DNA from: Patiria pectinifera
Lineage: Eukaryota; Echinodermata; Asteroidea; Valvatida; Asterinidae
NCBI GenBank assembly: GCA_029964075.1
Contig: CM057135.1
Span: 31,175,366-31,239,365 of the forward strand
Length of the DNA stretch: 64,000 bases
Direction: 5' to 3'
Under the pieces are notes generated by a model that did no database searches, was not told where the DNA came from, and saw only the letters and a list, made by a program, of their open reading frames with translations. The translations under genes and the position numbers were made by a program. Each line of letters starts with the position of its first letter. The first letter of the stretch is position 1. Positions 14,486-28,205 of the stretch are shown here, in pieces.

Positions 14486-14591
14486 ACACTCTGTTTAAGA
14501 CCGGTTGGAGCCTGGATGCAAATAATTACCCGGTCCAAAGGCGAGGGTAATTATTTGCATCCAGGCTCCAAAACTGTCTTAAACAGAGTGT
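14486..14591. repeat. Long snap-back palindrome
   Basis: Arms of 46 and 47 bases (14486-14531 and 14545-14591) are complementary except for a small bulge (CCGGT against CAGTTT) and flank a 13-base loop. A run of about 25 bases around GGAGCCTGGATGCAAATAAT pairs perfectly. No target-site duplication was seen. It could be a fold-back element or, if transcribed, a hairpin RNA. Confidence 0.85.
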
Positions 14592-17500
14592 CTAATACGT
14601 GTGCATTGTGAACGTTCAACCTATGAAACGGTAACGAAAAGGCACCGGATTTCAAAGGAGTCAAACTTTCTGTTTAAAACCAGCCACATGACAGGCTCTC
14701 GACCAACAGGAAAGGGTAAACTGTCTAAAGTATTTATGAATACCAGTATATACTTGCGCTTGTACTGTTGCATTTACTGAAATACACTTACAGTTATCAA
14801 GTACCTTACTGAAGAGTGTACACAACAGCAGCTAACCCCTGATTATTTCCAAGGCAATGCAGTTAGGCTTCATTAGTTGATTTCCCAAGTCCATGTCCCA
14901 AGTGCATCCGCTTAGAATGTTTCTGTTCTGACTTTCAATGTGCTAATTTAAAATAGAAGGTTGCCATACCAACAAGAATGAAATTGAAGACCTGATGACA
15001 ACCCTCCCTGGATGATAATTTCTCCCCAATCATCCCAAGTTCATGATGTAGGGATTAGACTTGACTTGGGAGGAGTGTCCACAGCCTGGGGCTTGATAGA
15101 ATCTTATACAAACCCCAAGGGAGCTAACTCAAGTCAAGGGGTGAATAGATGGTCACTCATGAAAATGATCTTGGATAAACAAGTGGGGATAAAATCAAGA
15201 TGGAGATGAAACAAAATACTGCTGAATATTTGTGTTTGTTGAATGGAGGGGGTTCTAGGTACCGTACACAAGGAAATGGTTGCAGTGCATATTTACTGCA
15301 TCTCCTCTCCTTTAGTATCCACTCGTCCCCCGCATCCAAAAAGTGTACCTTACAGAAACTCATTCTTTTGAAATCTTAAACTTAAAAAAATTGTATTAAA
15401 ACAGTTTCAAAACAGAATGCTGTGCTTCAAGATGTTAGATCAACTCTTCAAAAGTACATTGTGATCATCTTAAGTTTGATTTTAGACAGGAAGAAGAACA
15501 AACAGGAGCAGATGATGGCATTCAAGATGAGAACACGGAAGCAGGAATTGTTTACATCCCGTTTTTCAATTTCATCCAATTTACTTTCTCAAATGAAAGT
15601 CTTTTCTGGAGTTGTTAACCTCTCTGCTGAGCGCTAATAAAAACAGGACAAGCTTACCCTCAGATTCAGAAATGTCAACTGTCAGATTGTAATTGGAAAA
15701 CTCACAGCGTCCGAGTGCCCCATCCAACGCTGGACAAATGATTCCACTTCAAACTGGAAATTGGATATTTTTTAACTTGTTTTTTCTCCATGCAGAGAGA
15801 CAGAACAATTTCCGACTGAAGCAAAAACATGCTGGAATATAATTAACAAACAAGACATACACAGGTTCTATTCAGTGCAATACTTAGAAAATCTTAGATG
15901 CGATGAAGTAAATCCGATTAGACATTTGAAAGGTCAGAAATTAAAAATTAAAAAAAAAGGAGAGAAACTGGGTTCTGGGCCATGTGATGGATTAGATACA
16001 TGGTCAAACATACATACATGCACGGGAACAAATAAAGGTGTCTCATGAGATTTAGTTTCAATTTACTTTGTATCATGTAAATAAACTCTTTTAAAATATT
16101 ATATTGTAACAAAACCAAGGATGAAAAGGCAATTCTCTGAGCTGTCTGCTATACACATGTACAGTATGTAAGTTTATGGCAAAATGTGTGTGAAAAGCAT
16201 TCCATTTACGATCTTAGTTAACCAGTTTTTAAAGGAAATAATGATTTTTTTTCGGTTAAAATAAGAATTCTGTAAAACATTATAATGGCAATGACTAATA
16301 GTAGTCTACAGGCTCCCAATGTCTTGGATAGTCAACCACAAAATGAAGAGAATTCCCGACCAATAATTGACCACTCAAGAAGAATCAACTCCCAAATTCA
16401 TGACATATCGAGAACGGTGAGTTACCATGGTAACACTTGAATGTTACTATGGGCATTTGTCAACCTTCTTCTCATGTTGTTGCTTGAAGGGGCTTATCCA
16501 ATTTCAAAATTAGCTGGAAAGCCACTTTCATGTGCCTAATAAAAAAATACAGGACTACTATGCACATCATGCAGTGAGTACTGTAAACCTTACCCCGACA
16601 CTTAATAACAGAGTGAGCTGTTATTATCATGTTGTGGCACACATCAGAACACATAAATTTTTTGTTGTTGTAATGTACTGATATGGCTGTAGTACACCTA
16701 CCTTCTATTCACTGTTCAAAACAAGTCACAAATTTGTCACATTTCACAAAGTTTGTATGTTGTTATTGCGAATCTTAAACATTCTCTGATCGATAACCAG
16801 TGGATCTGTCCATTTCTTAAAGAAAGAATTTTTCATCAGAAAAAATCAAGTTTACTATCCTCTATTTTCTTTCCCCTAAAATAATCTAATAAATTTATAG
16901 GCCCGCAAAAGTAACAAATTATAAGAAAATACAAAACAAACCTCAGCAAAGGACATACTGGAGGACCTACCACACTGTTCAACAGTTTTTAAGTAAAAAC
17001 AAGCAAAGAGTTCAAGGAAAGTATTTGGATCTATGAATTTAAGTGCATTTCAATATTCAGAAAACATCTTGCAGTGAAATCCATGAGATTTATGGCTCTG
17101 CAAATCTGACAATTTTTGAAACCTAACTCCCAACTTGTCTGACGATCTGTTGTTTACAAGTTTCTTGAATGCATCCTCACCAGATGTCAGGATGTCGCTC
17201 CCTCAAGCGCAGAAATTCCAAATGTCCACAAAAAAGCAGCGTCGCGGCAATACCACGCAAGCAAACAAAAAAGAAACTATACATTAAAAGGTCACCCTAA
17301 AAAAAAATGGCCTAAAGGAGGAAGATCTGAAATTGCCATTTCTATAGCTTTTGCCTCTTTTATATAAGATCCTGTAGACATTATTAGAATCGCTCTGTGC
17401 AGGAACGTGAGTAAACCCAATGACTGCATACTGAATAGCGAAACCTGGGGCAAGACAGACTAACGTATTCAATTTCTCTTGATGTGATTTGGACTTGCCG

Positions 17501-20500
17501 TAGTCAATTTCTCAAATTTCCATAAAGGACGCGCACTCTCCCAGATCAGATTTTGTTGTCAGCATTTTTTCCCTTCTTTCCCCTTCTTCCTTTTTTTTCT
17601 TTTCTTAGTTAGATGGATGGGGATCTATGCAGATATCATCTGCAGTTAAGTATCATCATCCCAACCCGTCGTGGTCCGAGGCTGCTGTTTATTAAACCAA
17701 GTTTATTGTGTAAGTGGATGGTGGATCGATGAGGAGTAAAATGTAAATGACGTCAGCATGCCCTCCAGTGCAGGAGGCTAGCATGTGAATCGTGTTGTGC
17801 AGTAGACTCACTTCCTTGAAGGCTTTTGAAAAGCGTGTTTATTATCATCTCAAACACTGCAATGTCTTTTTCCAAAATGCTTTTTAAATTCAAGGACAAT
17901 TATCTGAAAATAATACGGTAAAAGAGACCTATTAATCATATATTGTTGATGAATACTGGATGAATCAGTGATTATATAGGTCTATTTGTTTATTTTTTTC
18001 CTCTGAGAATAATATGATTTACTTACTATTAAATAAAGATAAGACACTTAAAACAAACGATCGATGAAAAAAAAATCTGTGTTAAATGGACTACAAAAAT
18101 CTTTCATAAAAAAGGAGTTAAACTCCCACAAAAGTGTACTAGTTGGCTACCAAAAGAGACTTGTTGTTTGAAAAGTGCACTGGCCCAGTAGGAGGTTTGG
18201 GGAACTAGATTGAACCCATGAAGGTGATGGTTGAGATGTAGGCATCCTCCTAGGCGCACAGCAACCCATCACTAAGACTCCAGTGAGTCCGATAATAGGC
18301 AAGTATCATGCACTGTAGTAGGAGGCAAGGTGTGAGGTGATACAAGATGCTTGGCAGACCAGGGAATGACCTGAAAGATATCCCACTGAGTAAGGACAAC
18401 CTGTGCCCTGGGAACTGGAAATGTTCAATGTGTGACGTCCACAATAAGTGAGGTGAAATTGAACCAGCATGGAGGGATGAACCGAAGTGGACCATTGGAA
18501 AGAATTCTTGTGGAGGTGAAGGGCGATTGTCAATTGCTGATCGGTTAGGTATTGACGTGAAGTCATGCATGCCTGCGCACCGCTGGCTTTTATGCAATTC
18601 TCGCTTTTTTTGGACGCATTCCAAAGGACCTTTTGGTTTGTATTGATATGTAAGCCCCAACTGCCATAACAATATTTGTTATTGTCCAAGAGTTTATTTA
18701 CAATCAAACACACAGAGTTCAATTGTAAACCTGTATTATAATTCAAGGACCATGCATGAAATTTGTTTCTGCGTGCACTTCACCTTCCATATATTGCTCT
18801 CTACTCATGCAAAAATTCCATTGAGTTCAAAGTGTATATTTGATATTTTGTTGGAGTTGGACTAGGCCAACTGGAAGCAAGTTTAAAATGGAAGAATTTC
18901 ATTCTAGATTTTAGGTGTGATAGATTACATAAAATTGTCCTTGCGTGGGTCACAAGACCTCACTTAAATGAAAAGCTGTTGGAAATCTTTTGGCAATTTC
19001 AAATGTTGACTTAATCCTAACTGAAAACCCATAATCTGCTTTCTGCCGATCAATTTGTTGGATTGAAAATCTACAAAATAAGTAAGAAATCCATAAGTGA
19101 TTAAATGGTTTGAATGTCACAGTTTGAGTCTTGTGTTAAGCTGCATAATCGGCTCCTCTGAATCGATACTGTGCTGATGACTGGAGACTAATTACACCAA
19201 AACTCTCCATCCTCCTGAGGAGAATACAAAACTGCTCAAGGAGGAGGAACAATCAATAAGAGCCATTTACCTTCCTAGAAATACCTATAAAAGGCACACT
19301 GAGGTAGGGGGTAACTTCAAGAGGATACAAGCTGAACAGACTGAGTAGGCACTTGGGGACTATTACTGTCTCATTAAGATAGATCAAGAAGATAAGGAGG
19401 GATAATAGGCATTCAGTAATGAACAATAAAGCCAGAAGGAATGGCCGCAGTCTGCACTGACCTTAGTGAGGATTCCACTTTAAGTATGGCAATTTATAAT
19501 GATTATGGATCTGAATTTCTCTTGTGAATTCACAGAAATGCAGCCCGAATTCCTCAAAGAAGGAAATAAAACGGGATTGTCAACAATGTTTCATATCAAA
19601 ATTCCCCACAGAAATCCAACTGTTGAAAAATGGGGGTTTTAAACACACTATATTTGAATAACTGTTCAACAAACCTCTCAATTTCCCTGTCTCTATTAAT
19701 ATCACTAATGTATGCCTTCCAAAAGACCTGATTTATCAGTTGCTCATTGAGTTCTGCATATGTGTTTGTTGATTTCTTTGATGGAATGACAGAGTTCTTG
19801 AAACCAATTAATGAGGAATCTTCAGCGGCTTCAGATTGCCGAGCAGACTAACGCAGCATTATCCCTTCCAACTATAGCAACCCTAACTCCCCAGATGGAA
19901 GAAGCTGTAGTAATGACAACCAAAACCTTTGGCGATTGGAAACGGTGTATGCTAACTCCGGAGAATGAGAGGGACTATTTGGGTTAATGTAGCAGGGATT
20001 GAGTCTAGGGGAAGCGGTAGAAGTGGTCAGGCATAGCCTAGAGGGCTGCAAGAGAGTATCTAACACCACTCTACTGGAATGAAATACATTACAGTAAGGA
20101 TTGGCTAGGATCATTCAATGTAGAATAGGTTGAGTTTATTAGGTCTGGCTCTGCAAGAATAACAGCTTCTTCTCTGGGTTTTACGTCAATTGAGATGTAC
20201 TCATAGATTTTAGACATGGCATGGCTTTTTATATGAAAATAATTTTACTTCACTGGTAAAGACCATATAAGACAGAAAATACTGAAAATGGCCCATAATG
20301 CCCAAAGCGAAATAAATCAAGCACTCAACATTAAGCAAGCAAGAATGCCCGAACTGACAAGACTTGATTTTACTTCAAATTCAGTTCCAGGAATGTCACA
20401 GTCTTCAGTTTGATAACATCAAGACATATTCAAGTACGGAGGACACATTCTAGCCAGATTTATTACTTTGGTGATTTTCAATGGAGTCTACACAACGTGC

Positions 20501-23500
20501 AGAAATATTCTAATCAGGATGCTGTCTGACTGTGGCCGAATTGTTCAAGAAAAAAATTTGACGTGGAAAAAATGCTGATAATTACAAGACAAGGGTTTGA
20601 CTCGCTAATTCAAACAGACTTCTGAAATCTCAGTCAAAAAGAAGGGAGAGAATAAGCAAACTGAGGTAAGAAGAAAGTCTGAAAGGATGGGCATCCTCGA
20701 GGTCTAGTCCAAGGAGAATTCTTAGAGGGAATTGTTTCTGCCAGTCACACAGCCAACTTCAATAAGAGTGTAATAAACCATTGCATGGGAGTGAGTGACA
20801 GTGTAATGACGTCAAGACAGGGTCCTGCAAGCCCGTAGGCACAGCAGGCAAGATTCTCATAATTGTCTTCGGCCAAGACTACAATTTTCCACTTCAGCAT
20901 GGGAATTCAGTCAAGAATTTTTTTTCTCTTGTTTCTCCCTGGAAGGAGTATTAGCACAAGGGATAAAGGGACGGGGCACTAGAAGGCAGAATTCTCATGA
21001 TTTGTCTGTTCTGATGGATTCTATTCCACTGTGGGACATGGGGGATGATTCAAGGCTAAAATAAAATAGATAAGATGAAGAGACGTTGAAGTAAAATAGC
21101 TAGTCAGGAAAGGTAGACTCTACAGGAAATGACGGAGACTATGAGAACTGGTCGGATAATTAATCTCGCAAGGATGAAAATATAATAGACTTGATTGAAT
21201 TATTCAAATATAGAGTTTCACTCCCTCAGGAATTTTACCTCATCTTAAAAAAAGTTCAGAATTACGATTGTATGGTTTATTAGTTTATACGCAGGAAAAT
21301 TCAAGGAAAGGGATTCTTGCATGGATAAGGAAATGAAACAACTTGCTGGAATACCCTCCAGAAATAATTGCATTTCCAGACAGTGAGGAATGACTGAAAA
21401 CAAATTACAGGAAGCATCAATTCTAAATCAACAAAAAGAATTTTGAAAAAACAAAAATTGACTGACAGTCCTTTTTACATCTGCCTTTTTATTTCTATTT
21501 TCAGACAAAGCCTCAAACGACATCTATTTGAGTTGGCTTAACCAAACACTACCTTCAAAAAAAAATGAGCCAACCTTTTTGTTGGTGGTTATTCGTGTTT
21601 GAAAAATCAATGTCCCTGGGCTATGCAAACAAATGGCAGAAATCTGGAGTAGGGGGAAATTGGCCAATGCATTGACGTGATGCTGTCATTGGGTAAATAT
21701 ACTCGCCCACTGAACAATAAGCCATCATACTTGGCGAAGAGTCTACAGTTTGCGATGAGATCATTCTGCTCCTTAAGTCCTCGTTGTTGTACTAAGGAGG
21801 CAGTCAGCCGGGGCACACTTATGTACCCAGTTTGGTTAATTCTACTAGATAGAACTGTTATTTCGACCTGCCTTTGAAGAAGAGATTTCATGTACACAGT
21901 ACTTTCTATTTGAAATAAAACTTTAGGACAATTTGGAATATCGCCTGACAAACTGTTCAATTTAAAACTGTATTTCAGAAATGAAAAGGGCATTTTAATT
22001 TAAGAAAGTTACATGTCCTGTTACCTCACAGAAATCTACAGTTATTTTGTCAAGTGTGTTGGTTAACATCAAACGTAGACATAAAGTGACCTCAATCACG
22101 GCACCTCGTTTTCTAGCTCATTACATTGAATTCTCAGTCACAATAGCCAGGATGCAGGGTTTTGTCACCTCTGTTATCCGGTCTTTCTGCTTCAAGAATT
22201 CCATTGTGCTGTTCCAGAGTTTCACTTTGAAGGATCAGTGGTTTCCCTTTGAGGGATCAGTGGATGTGGTCGCAAGATCTAGCTGTATCAGTCAGGATAA
22301 TCTGGGGTTTGCTTGCTAATTGCAATGACTGTTGACATTCAATCTCAGCTCCAGTGGTTATGTGGTAATGTGAGGATTAACATACAGTTATAGTCACCAC
22401 AGTCAAGAGTTTGGTGAAATTCAGAAATTGAATTGAAAAACCCGACTTTCAGCAGCTGAAACAAAAAGAGAACTTTTTGGAAGCTTACTCCTGCAAATCC
22501 TGTATCAAGCTGCACATTAATGATGGTTGTTGCCCAATATCTGAGATTTAATTTAAAGAAAAACTATTTCCATCTGATAAGCATACAATATGTCTGCAAG
22601 GTTAAACCCTACAGTTGCATTGGATTATTTCAGTTGTCACGGCAACAAAACCCTCAGATTCTGCACATTGCATGCATTCATTTTAATTCCGGTCGCATCA
22701 AATTGGTTTTTCATGGTACATTAAATCCAAGACTCATCTCTCTAGAACTGCTCAATTTGACTCTTCATTTCTTCTTGGTACAATTAATCACCTTTCACTC
22801 CAGTAAACAAATACTGACCTGCTAAATCATATCCTCCTCAAACCAAGGATGTTTTTGAAATGTATTTTTGTTATAAGAACTTCTTTCTAAGTTACATGAA
22901 GATCAATTTCTAGCCAAGCCACGTCCATATCAACAACCATATGTTACCATTATTTACTTAAACTGAAATGAATAAATTCCTGTTTTGGTTGGTTACACTA
23001 CCAAGGTTTACAGGACAACAGAGAAATTACATTTTCACTTTCTCTCTTTCTGAAACTTCAGCCAGGCCTATTAATTTCTGGGTCCTTTATCATCTAACCG
23101 CCTCTATTCTACAGACTCTGAACAAACACGTATTATTTCAAGCCTGGACAGCTCGAAATAAATGAGCTCTGGATTCTCATTTCGTTTAGCGGAAGTTTAT
23201 TTTGTGGCAGCGGCTCTAGGAGGTGAGAGGGAGGGAAAGGCAATACGTCACGTAGACTGTTAAGTAAATTGATCCTGACGGAATAAATTGATGCGGATTG
23301 GAAACTGGGAGAGTCGGCAAAGCGTTGTCAGCTAAGACGTTGTCAACTAAAATAAAGTTAAATAAAAAATAATAAATAAATGCTTTTAAAGAACACTATT
23401 TTTGAGTGGACATACCGGTGCCTTTTAAAAACAACCTGGGTACAGGAATGTCTTAAACTCAGCTGTCTGAATTCACAGTAAATGCAAACATTGATTTTTG

Positions 23501-26500
23501 TCAACAGTTTGTCCCCGGCCCCTTTTCAAAACTGCCTTGGAAATTTTAATAATCATACTGCTCATGCAATGTTTGGATAGACCAATTTGTCAAAGAAAAC
23601 AGGTACTTGATTCTATTTTTATATTTGGATTGAACATATCTAAACTAGATTTTTTTTGTAAAATATGCCAACTCCAATTTTGTTGGTACAATGAAAACTT
23701 CTTTATTTTAATGAAGAAAACTAAACACTACACAAGTACAGACATTACAAGATAAAGGTGCTTGTTTTTGACCCACATTTCAAAAAGACTTTGAACTAAA
23801 TGTTTATTTAAAAGTGCACAAGCATGACAAGTGCCCTATTTTATGACATTTATGTTTATTCTCATTCATACATGGCAGTGCAGATTAAGCCAGGCACTTG
23901 ACAAATCCAATAGAAGTTCTGCTTCCACACATGTAGCATGTACATCTTAACCAGTATCACTATGTACACAACTACATCATTGCCATATTTCTCCACTGCC
24001 ACCTCCTAAAATATGCATTACGATTTTGACCCCATCTTTTTCCTTCCAGTATAACTGAAGTTCATGTTGACAGAATAAACACGGCACCTGTGCCACTGTC
24101 TTTTCATTGTGTGTGCTTTTAGATAACAGGTTCTGCCTGATATTACGTGTGTTGAGCCACCAGTCTCTGGCGTTATTACAAATGTACAATATACATCCAA
24201 ACTTCAATGTTTCGCATATTTAAATAACAACATGCAAATTTACTCTTAAAAAAATACAGATCTATCATCGTACTACAGCTGGTCATAATTCTTTGATAAG
24301 AAAAAGAGAATTTACATTTTCTTTTCCAGAAAAAAGCAGGACACTTTAGCAAAAATGCAATAACAAAAATCACAGAAAGCCTGATTAAACATGAGAAGAC
24401 TGGCAACAAAATAATGAAACAGAGACAGTTTTACAATTATTGTGATGGGAAACCCTCCCTTTACCAACTTTTAACCAAGCAAGCTACATGTACAAAAGGC
24501 AGTCAATACCGGTAACTTGGTATGAACCGATTTCTATCAAATTCAGTTAATTGCAATGTCTGGTTTAACTAAACTGGATAGACATCACACTTCGTTCAAA
24601 TTCGCTCAGCATTCATAATAATAGAAAAATAAAAAATCTGCCAAATGTGTGGGAAAAAGATAACAACTCCAAAACAGAACTGCCCTTGGTTGCAATTTGT
24701 TAGCTTACGCGTGAATGGATTAAAAAAAAAACACCCAGAGTTTCGACTACAATGCTGACTGTGAAATGTCCAGGCCTGTGGGCGTTCTGTCCTTCAGACA
24801 CGGACGGAATTGGATTTCAACTTGAAATTTCTGACCGGAACAACCAACCTCAGGCACACTTGAATCTTCGCTAATAGCTGTGTTTATCTGAATGCAAGCA
24901 AGATAAAACTTGACACGTACTGTTTGAACAACTTGAGCACGGCAAACAAACAAGACCAGCAATTAAGTTGAATTAAATGTTTACTAATAGCCACAGTAGT
25001 TGCAGCAGTGATAACAGAAATATATTTGATTTATGCGGCTGGAACAACAGTTTTGCTACAATTAACCTCGCAAAGATAAAACTAGTACAGATTCTATCAA
25101 CATTTTCCTCTCGTTTCAAATTTTAACTGAACAGTATCAATGTCAAAATTGAAACTGGAACATTGTACAGTATTGGTGATGAATCATTTTTTTAAACCCA
25201 ATTTTGTGAATTGTAATTACAACAACCATTTAATGAATCAATTTTGTGAGTTAGCAACAGCCTTTTTGCCACTCCAATTGCCATTACAAAAATAATTAAC
25301 AGAATTATGACATAAACATAAAATGTAAAAACACAATAAAGATATTGATCGTTACAACATATTATCCTGCATTGAATTTTTTTTAATTTGGGGATTTGAA
25401 GAAACTCAAGGCAAGAAATCAGAACTGATTGAATTTCCAATTCCAGCGCCTACCCAGCAGTTGCCAGAAAACAAATATTCGCTTTGGACGGCCGCTGGGA
25501 AATTTCACGGGACCAAATAAAGAATGTTCAGGTATGGATTTTTGCTCGGCAGTGCAGATTGCAGGCTGATATAATGCAGCCGGAATCCGATAGACAAAAA
25601 TTACAATTTAGATAGCAATATATGCAGATGGGTTTACGGCACAGCGGCGAGCGCGGATTCACTCGCCCGCGTAAAATGTCATCGCTGTCACCTCTTTCGG
25701 CAGGCCATATTGATTTTTCTTTTCTGAAATAAAGAAAAACATCTCCACGGGCAAAATTGGCCGTTTGGAATAACAAGCGGCTGTAGAGGAACCCGACCTA
25801 CAATGCATAGGGTGTTACTTGGACGGCTGGCCGGGTGGATAGTCACGATGGCCTGACTACTGTAGCAATTGGAATGTGGATTTAAGCTACAGCTTATGTA
25901 CATACATGTAGCCATCTCAATGAAGAAACAAATATATCAGGTACAGTTCGTTTTTAATGTCTTCACACTTTAAAATGCTCAAAAACATTTTGAGCACTGG
26001 TGGTTAAGAATAAAAAGATCTGCATTTTAAAAAAATGCAGTACAAAATATTTGGACAGTGTTTGTCACCAATCCAAATATTCCTAATACAAACTATTCCA
26101 ATAAATTACAAATCCAGGAGAAAAATGAATTCAATTGAGACGTTAAAGTTTCGTTCTTTTAAGGAAGGTTCATCCCTTCAAGGCGAGGAGTCATCAGCCC
26201 TTGCCTGACTTTCCTCACTGATGCAATCGGAGACAACTGCATCATTCACTTGGTTTCTTGGCAACAAAATCTCCTCTCTCCTATCCTATGGGAATTGCAT
26301 GCTGGGATTCCTACGCTATTAACGACAACCCCCTTTACTCTTTCCATCTAGAACCCTCTTGTGTGTTCAGCTTCTTAAGTTTCAGGATGCGACAAAAGGC
26401 AACCGGAGAAAGGAAGAAGGAATGTTCAAATTTGAGTTGACAGGACTAGATGGGTGCTGCTATTATAGAAGACTAGACACTCCGGGCACAGAGTACGAGT

Positions 26501-27070
26501 AAATAAGAACTGTAAAGGAATGAACCCTTGGTGGAAAACAAGGAATAAAGGAGTGGTTTCGGCAAAGGTTCAAAGTGATTTGTGTCTTTTCTTTTTCTTT
26601 TTAGGTTATGCACATATCACAGATGAAAAAATATTTAGACTGAAACCTTCACTGAAGGCTATTGTTTTTCTTTCTATAAAATTTGTAAAATGCATAGTTA
26701 AGTTTGATTTTAAAACGTGTATTCATTTAGAAAATCAACTGATGACTGAATCTCTCAAATTAAAAGTGAAAAAAAACCCAGAACAAATGCACAAAAGGTG
26801 AAAAAAATACACGAATGATTTACAGACTTGGCATTAATTGTAAGGACATGCCTCCATGCTTTCAGGAAATGAAAATGCGTGAGAATCGTCTCCGTACACA
26901 TGTATTTTTGTTACTTGACTTAAACAATTGATGTAATATACACGCTGATTGGGTAATTGTGGCATGGCCTCATGGGATTGATTCCCAGAGGGACCAACTG
27001 TTCATTAAAGTGAGGATACAGGAAGTTGCAGTAGGCCTGCGTACAATGTCACGTTTTTTGTGGTTCCTAA
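14592..27070. other. No gene recognised
   Basis: Long AT-rich stretch. Two small hairpins lie near 25975-26040 (TGCTCAAAA/TTTTGAGCA and CTGCATTT/AAATGCAG). CRE octamers occur at 17748 and 20807. It could be intron of the minus-strand gene that begins at 31739 and runs left, but no further exon was found. Confidence 0.55.
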
Positions 27071-27073
27071 TTA

Positions 27074-27435
27074 GGCCAAAAAAACAAATAAGTCGGTCTC
27101 TGGTCAGCGCGCGCGTCGATTTTAATCATGCGCGTCGATCTTTTTTTTCCCCAAAATGTTCCGCGGTAGCTCCAACAGCGCCCTCTGTTTCCGCACCTCC
27201 TCAATTTGTTTTACCAAAGAGCACCAAGGAAAGGGAAATTGCACCAAGGAAAATGATCGAAAGCACCAAGGCAAATTATGGAGGACACCAATATACATGA
27301 GGACACCAAAAAAGCAAAATAGTACCCCACCTTGTCTGTACAATCCAAGCTTGAAGAAAAAAAAAAAAAACCGCGTCGCCGCGTCAATTCCGGAACTTTG
27401 GTCTGACCAGAGACCGAATTTTTTTTTTTTTGGCC
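27074..27435. mobile_element. PIF/Harbinger-like MITE, copy 1
   Basis: This 362-bp element has terminal inverted repeats of about 30 bp that begin GGCCAAAAAA and include GTCTCTGGTCAG. It is flanked by a 3-bp duplication, TTA (27071-27073 and 27436-27438). A TWA duplication is typical of the PIF/Harbinger superfamily, so the assignment is by inference. The interior has repeated CACCAAGG words and A/T homopolymers and no transposase. Confidence 0.85.
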
Positions 27436-27682
27436 TTACAATCAATGTTGCCAATGACTTCCAAATTTCAGAAATCAATACAGAACAAAAAGCTTGATAA
27501 CACATTAACAAAATTATTTTTAACAAACAATGGAAACGTGGAAAAAACATTTAAACTTAAAAATTGTCAGAATTGTTGATTGACTGGTTTTGACTCACTG
27601 CTCTCAATGTAACTTTGTAAGTTAGGCCTATAATCTATCTTTTAAAAAAATCTATTACCATAAAAAGTGTAAACTTACTTAA

Positions 27683-28201
27683 AGGGAATGTACAACATTT
27701 GCTTTTGCTGCAATTTTCAGAAATAAATAGATTTGGAGGATTAGTATGTTACAGCAAATATTGTTAAAATGACTTGTTTCACGTTTTGGGCTTGTAGATT
27801 TTGGAAAAACCAAGAAAACCATTCATGTTCTTGTGGTCTGGTTCCCAGACCCCACTTAAGATGAAACAGATAATTTATAGACTTTGGGGAATTGTAAGAT
27901 CAGAGAGTCAGTCTAGTAGGCTTGTACCCCTTCACAGTTGTGTAATCAATTGCGAAGAAAACACAAAATAACTACGGTAATTATGAAAAATTAGGAGCAG
28001 TTTTGAAAAAAGCCAGTTTTCTCCAACGCTGGTCGGCCGACCAGCATTGGAAAAATACCATTTTTCTTGAAAATGTCAGCACACCAGGAGCCACGATTTT
28101 ACAGGATGCTTTAGACTGTCAATCCCTAACAATCCAGCAAGGTATTTTGTGATAATTTGATCATTTCGTTTTGTAATGTTTGCAAATGTTGTATCTTCCC
28201 T
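27683..28201. mobile_element. TTAA-flanked MITE (piggyBac or Kolobok-like), copy 1
   Basis: This 519-bp element has inverted ends AGGGAATGTACAACATTTGC and its near complement, and is flanked on both sides by TTAA (27679-27682 and 28202-28205). TTAA duplications occur in the piggyBac and Kolobok superfamilies and the ends alone do not decide between them. A palindromic core, GGTCGGCCGACC, lies near 28033-28044. No coding capacity was found. Confidence 0.83.
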
Positions 28202-28205
28202 TTAA

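Noticed and set aside
18250-18746. Two overlapping minus-strand open frames of 140 and 146 codons
   Set aside because: Both frames are open together, the translations have no domain-like pattern, and no splice sites or start context support them.
21607-21993. Minus-strand open frame of 128 codons
   Set aside because: The translation resembles random AT-rich sequence and a shorter frame is also open on the other strand.
27122-27550. Open frames of 113 and 142 codons around 27.1-27.5 kb, repeated at 34.6-35.0 kb
   Set aside because: They lie within the MITE copies, run through A/T homopolymers and differ between copies, so they are not genes.
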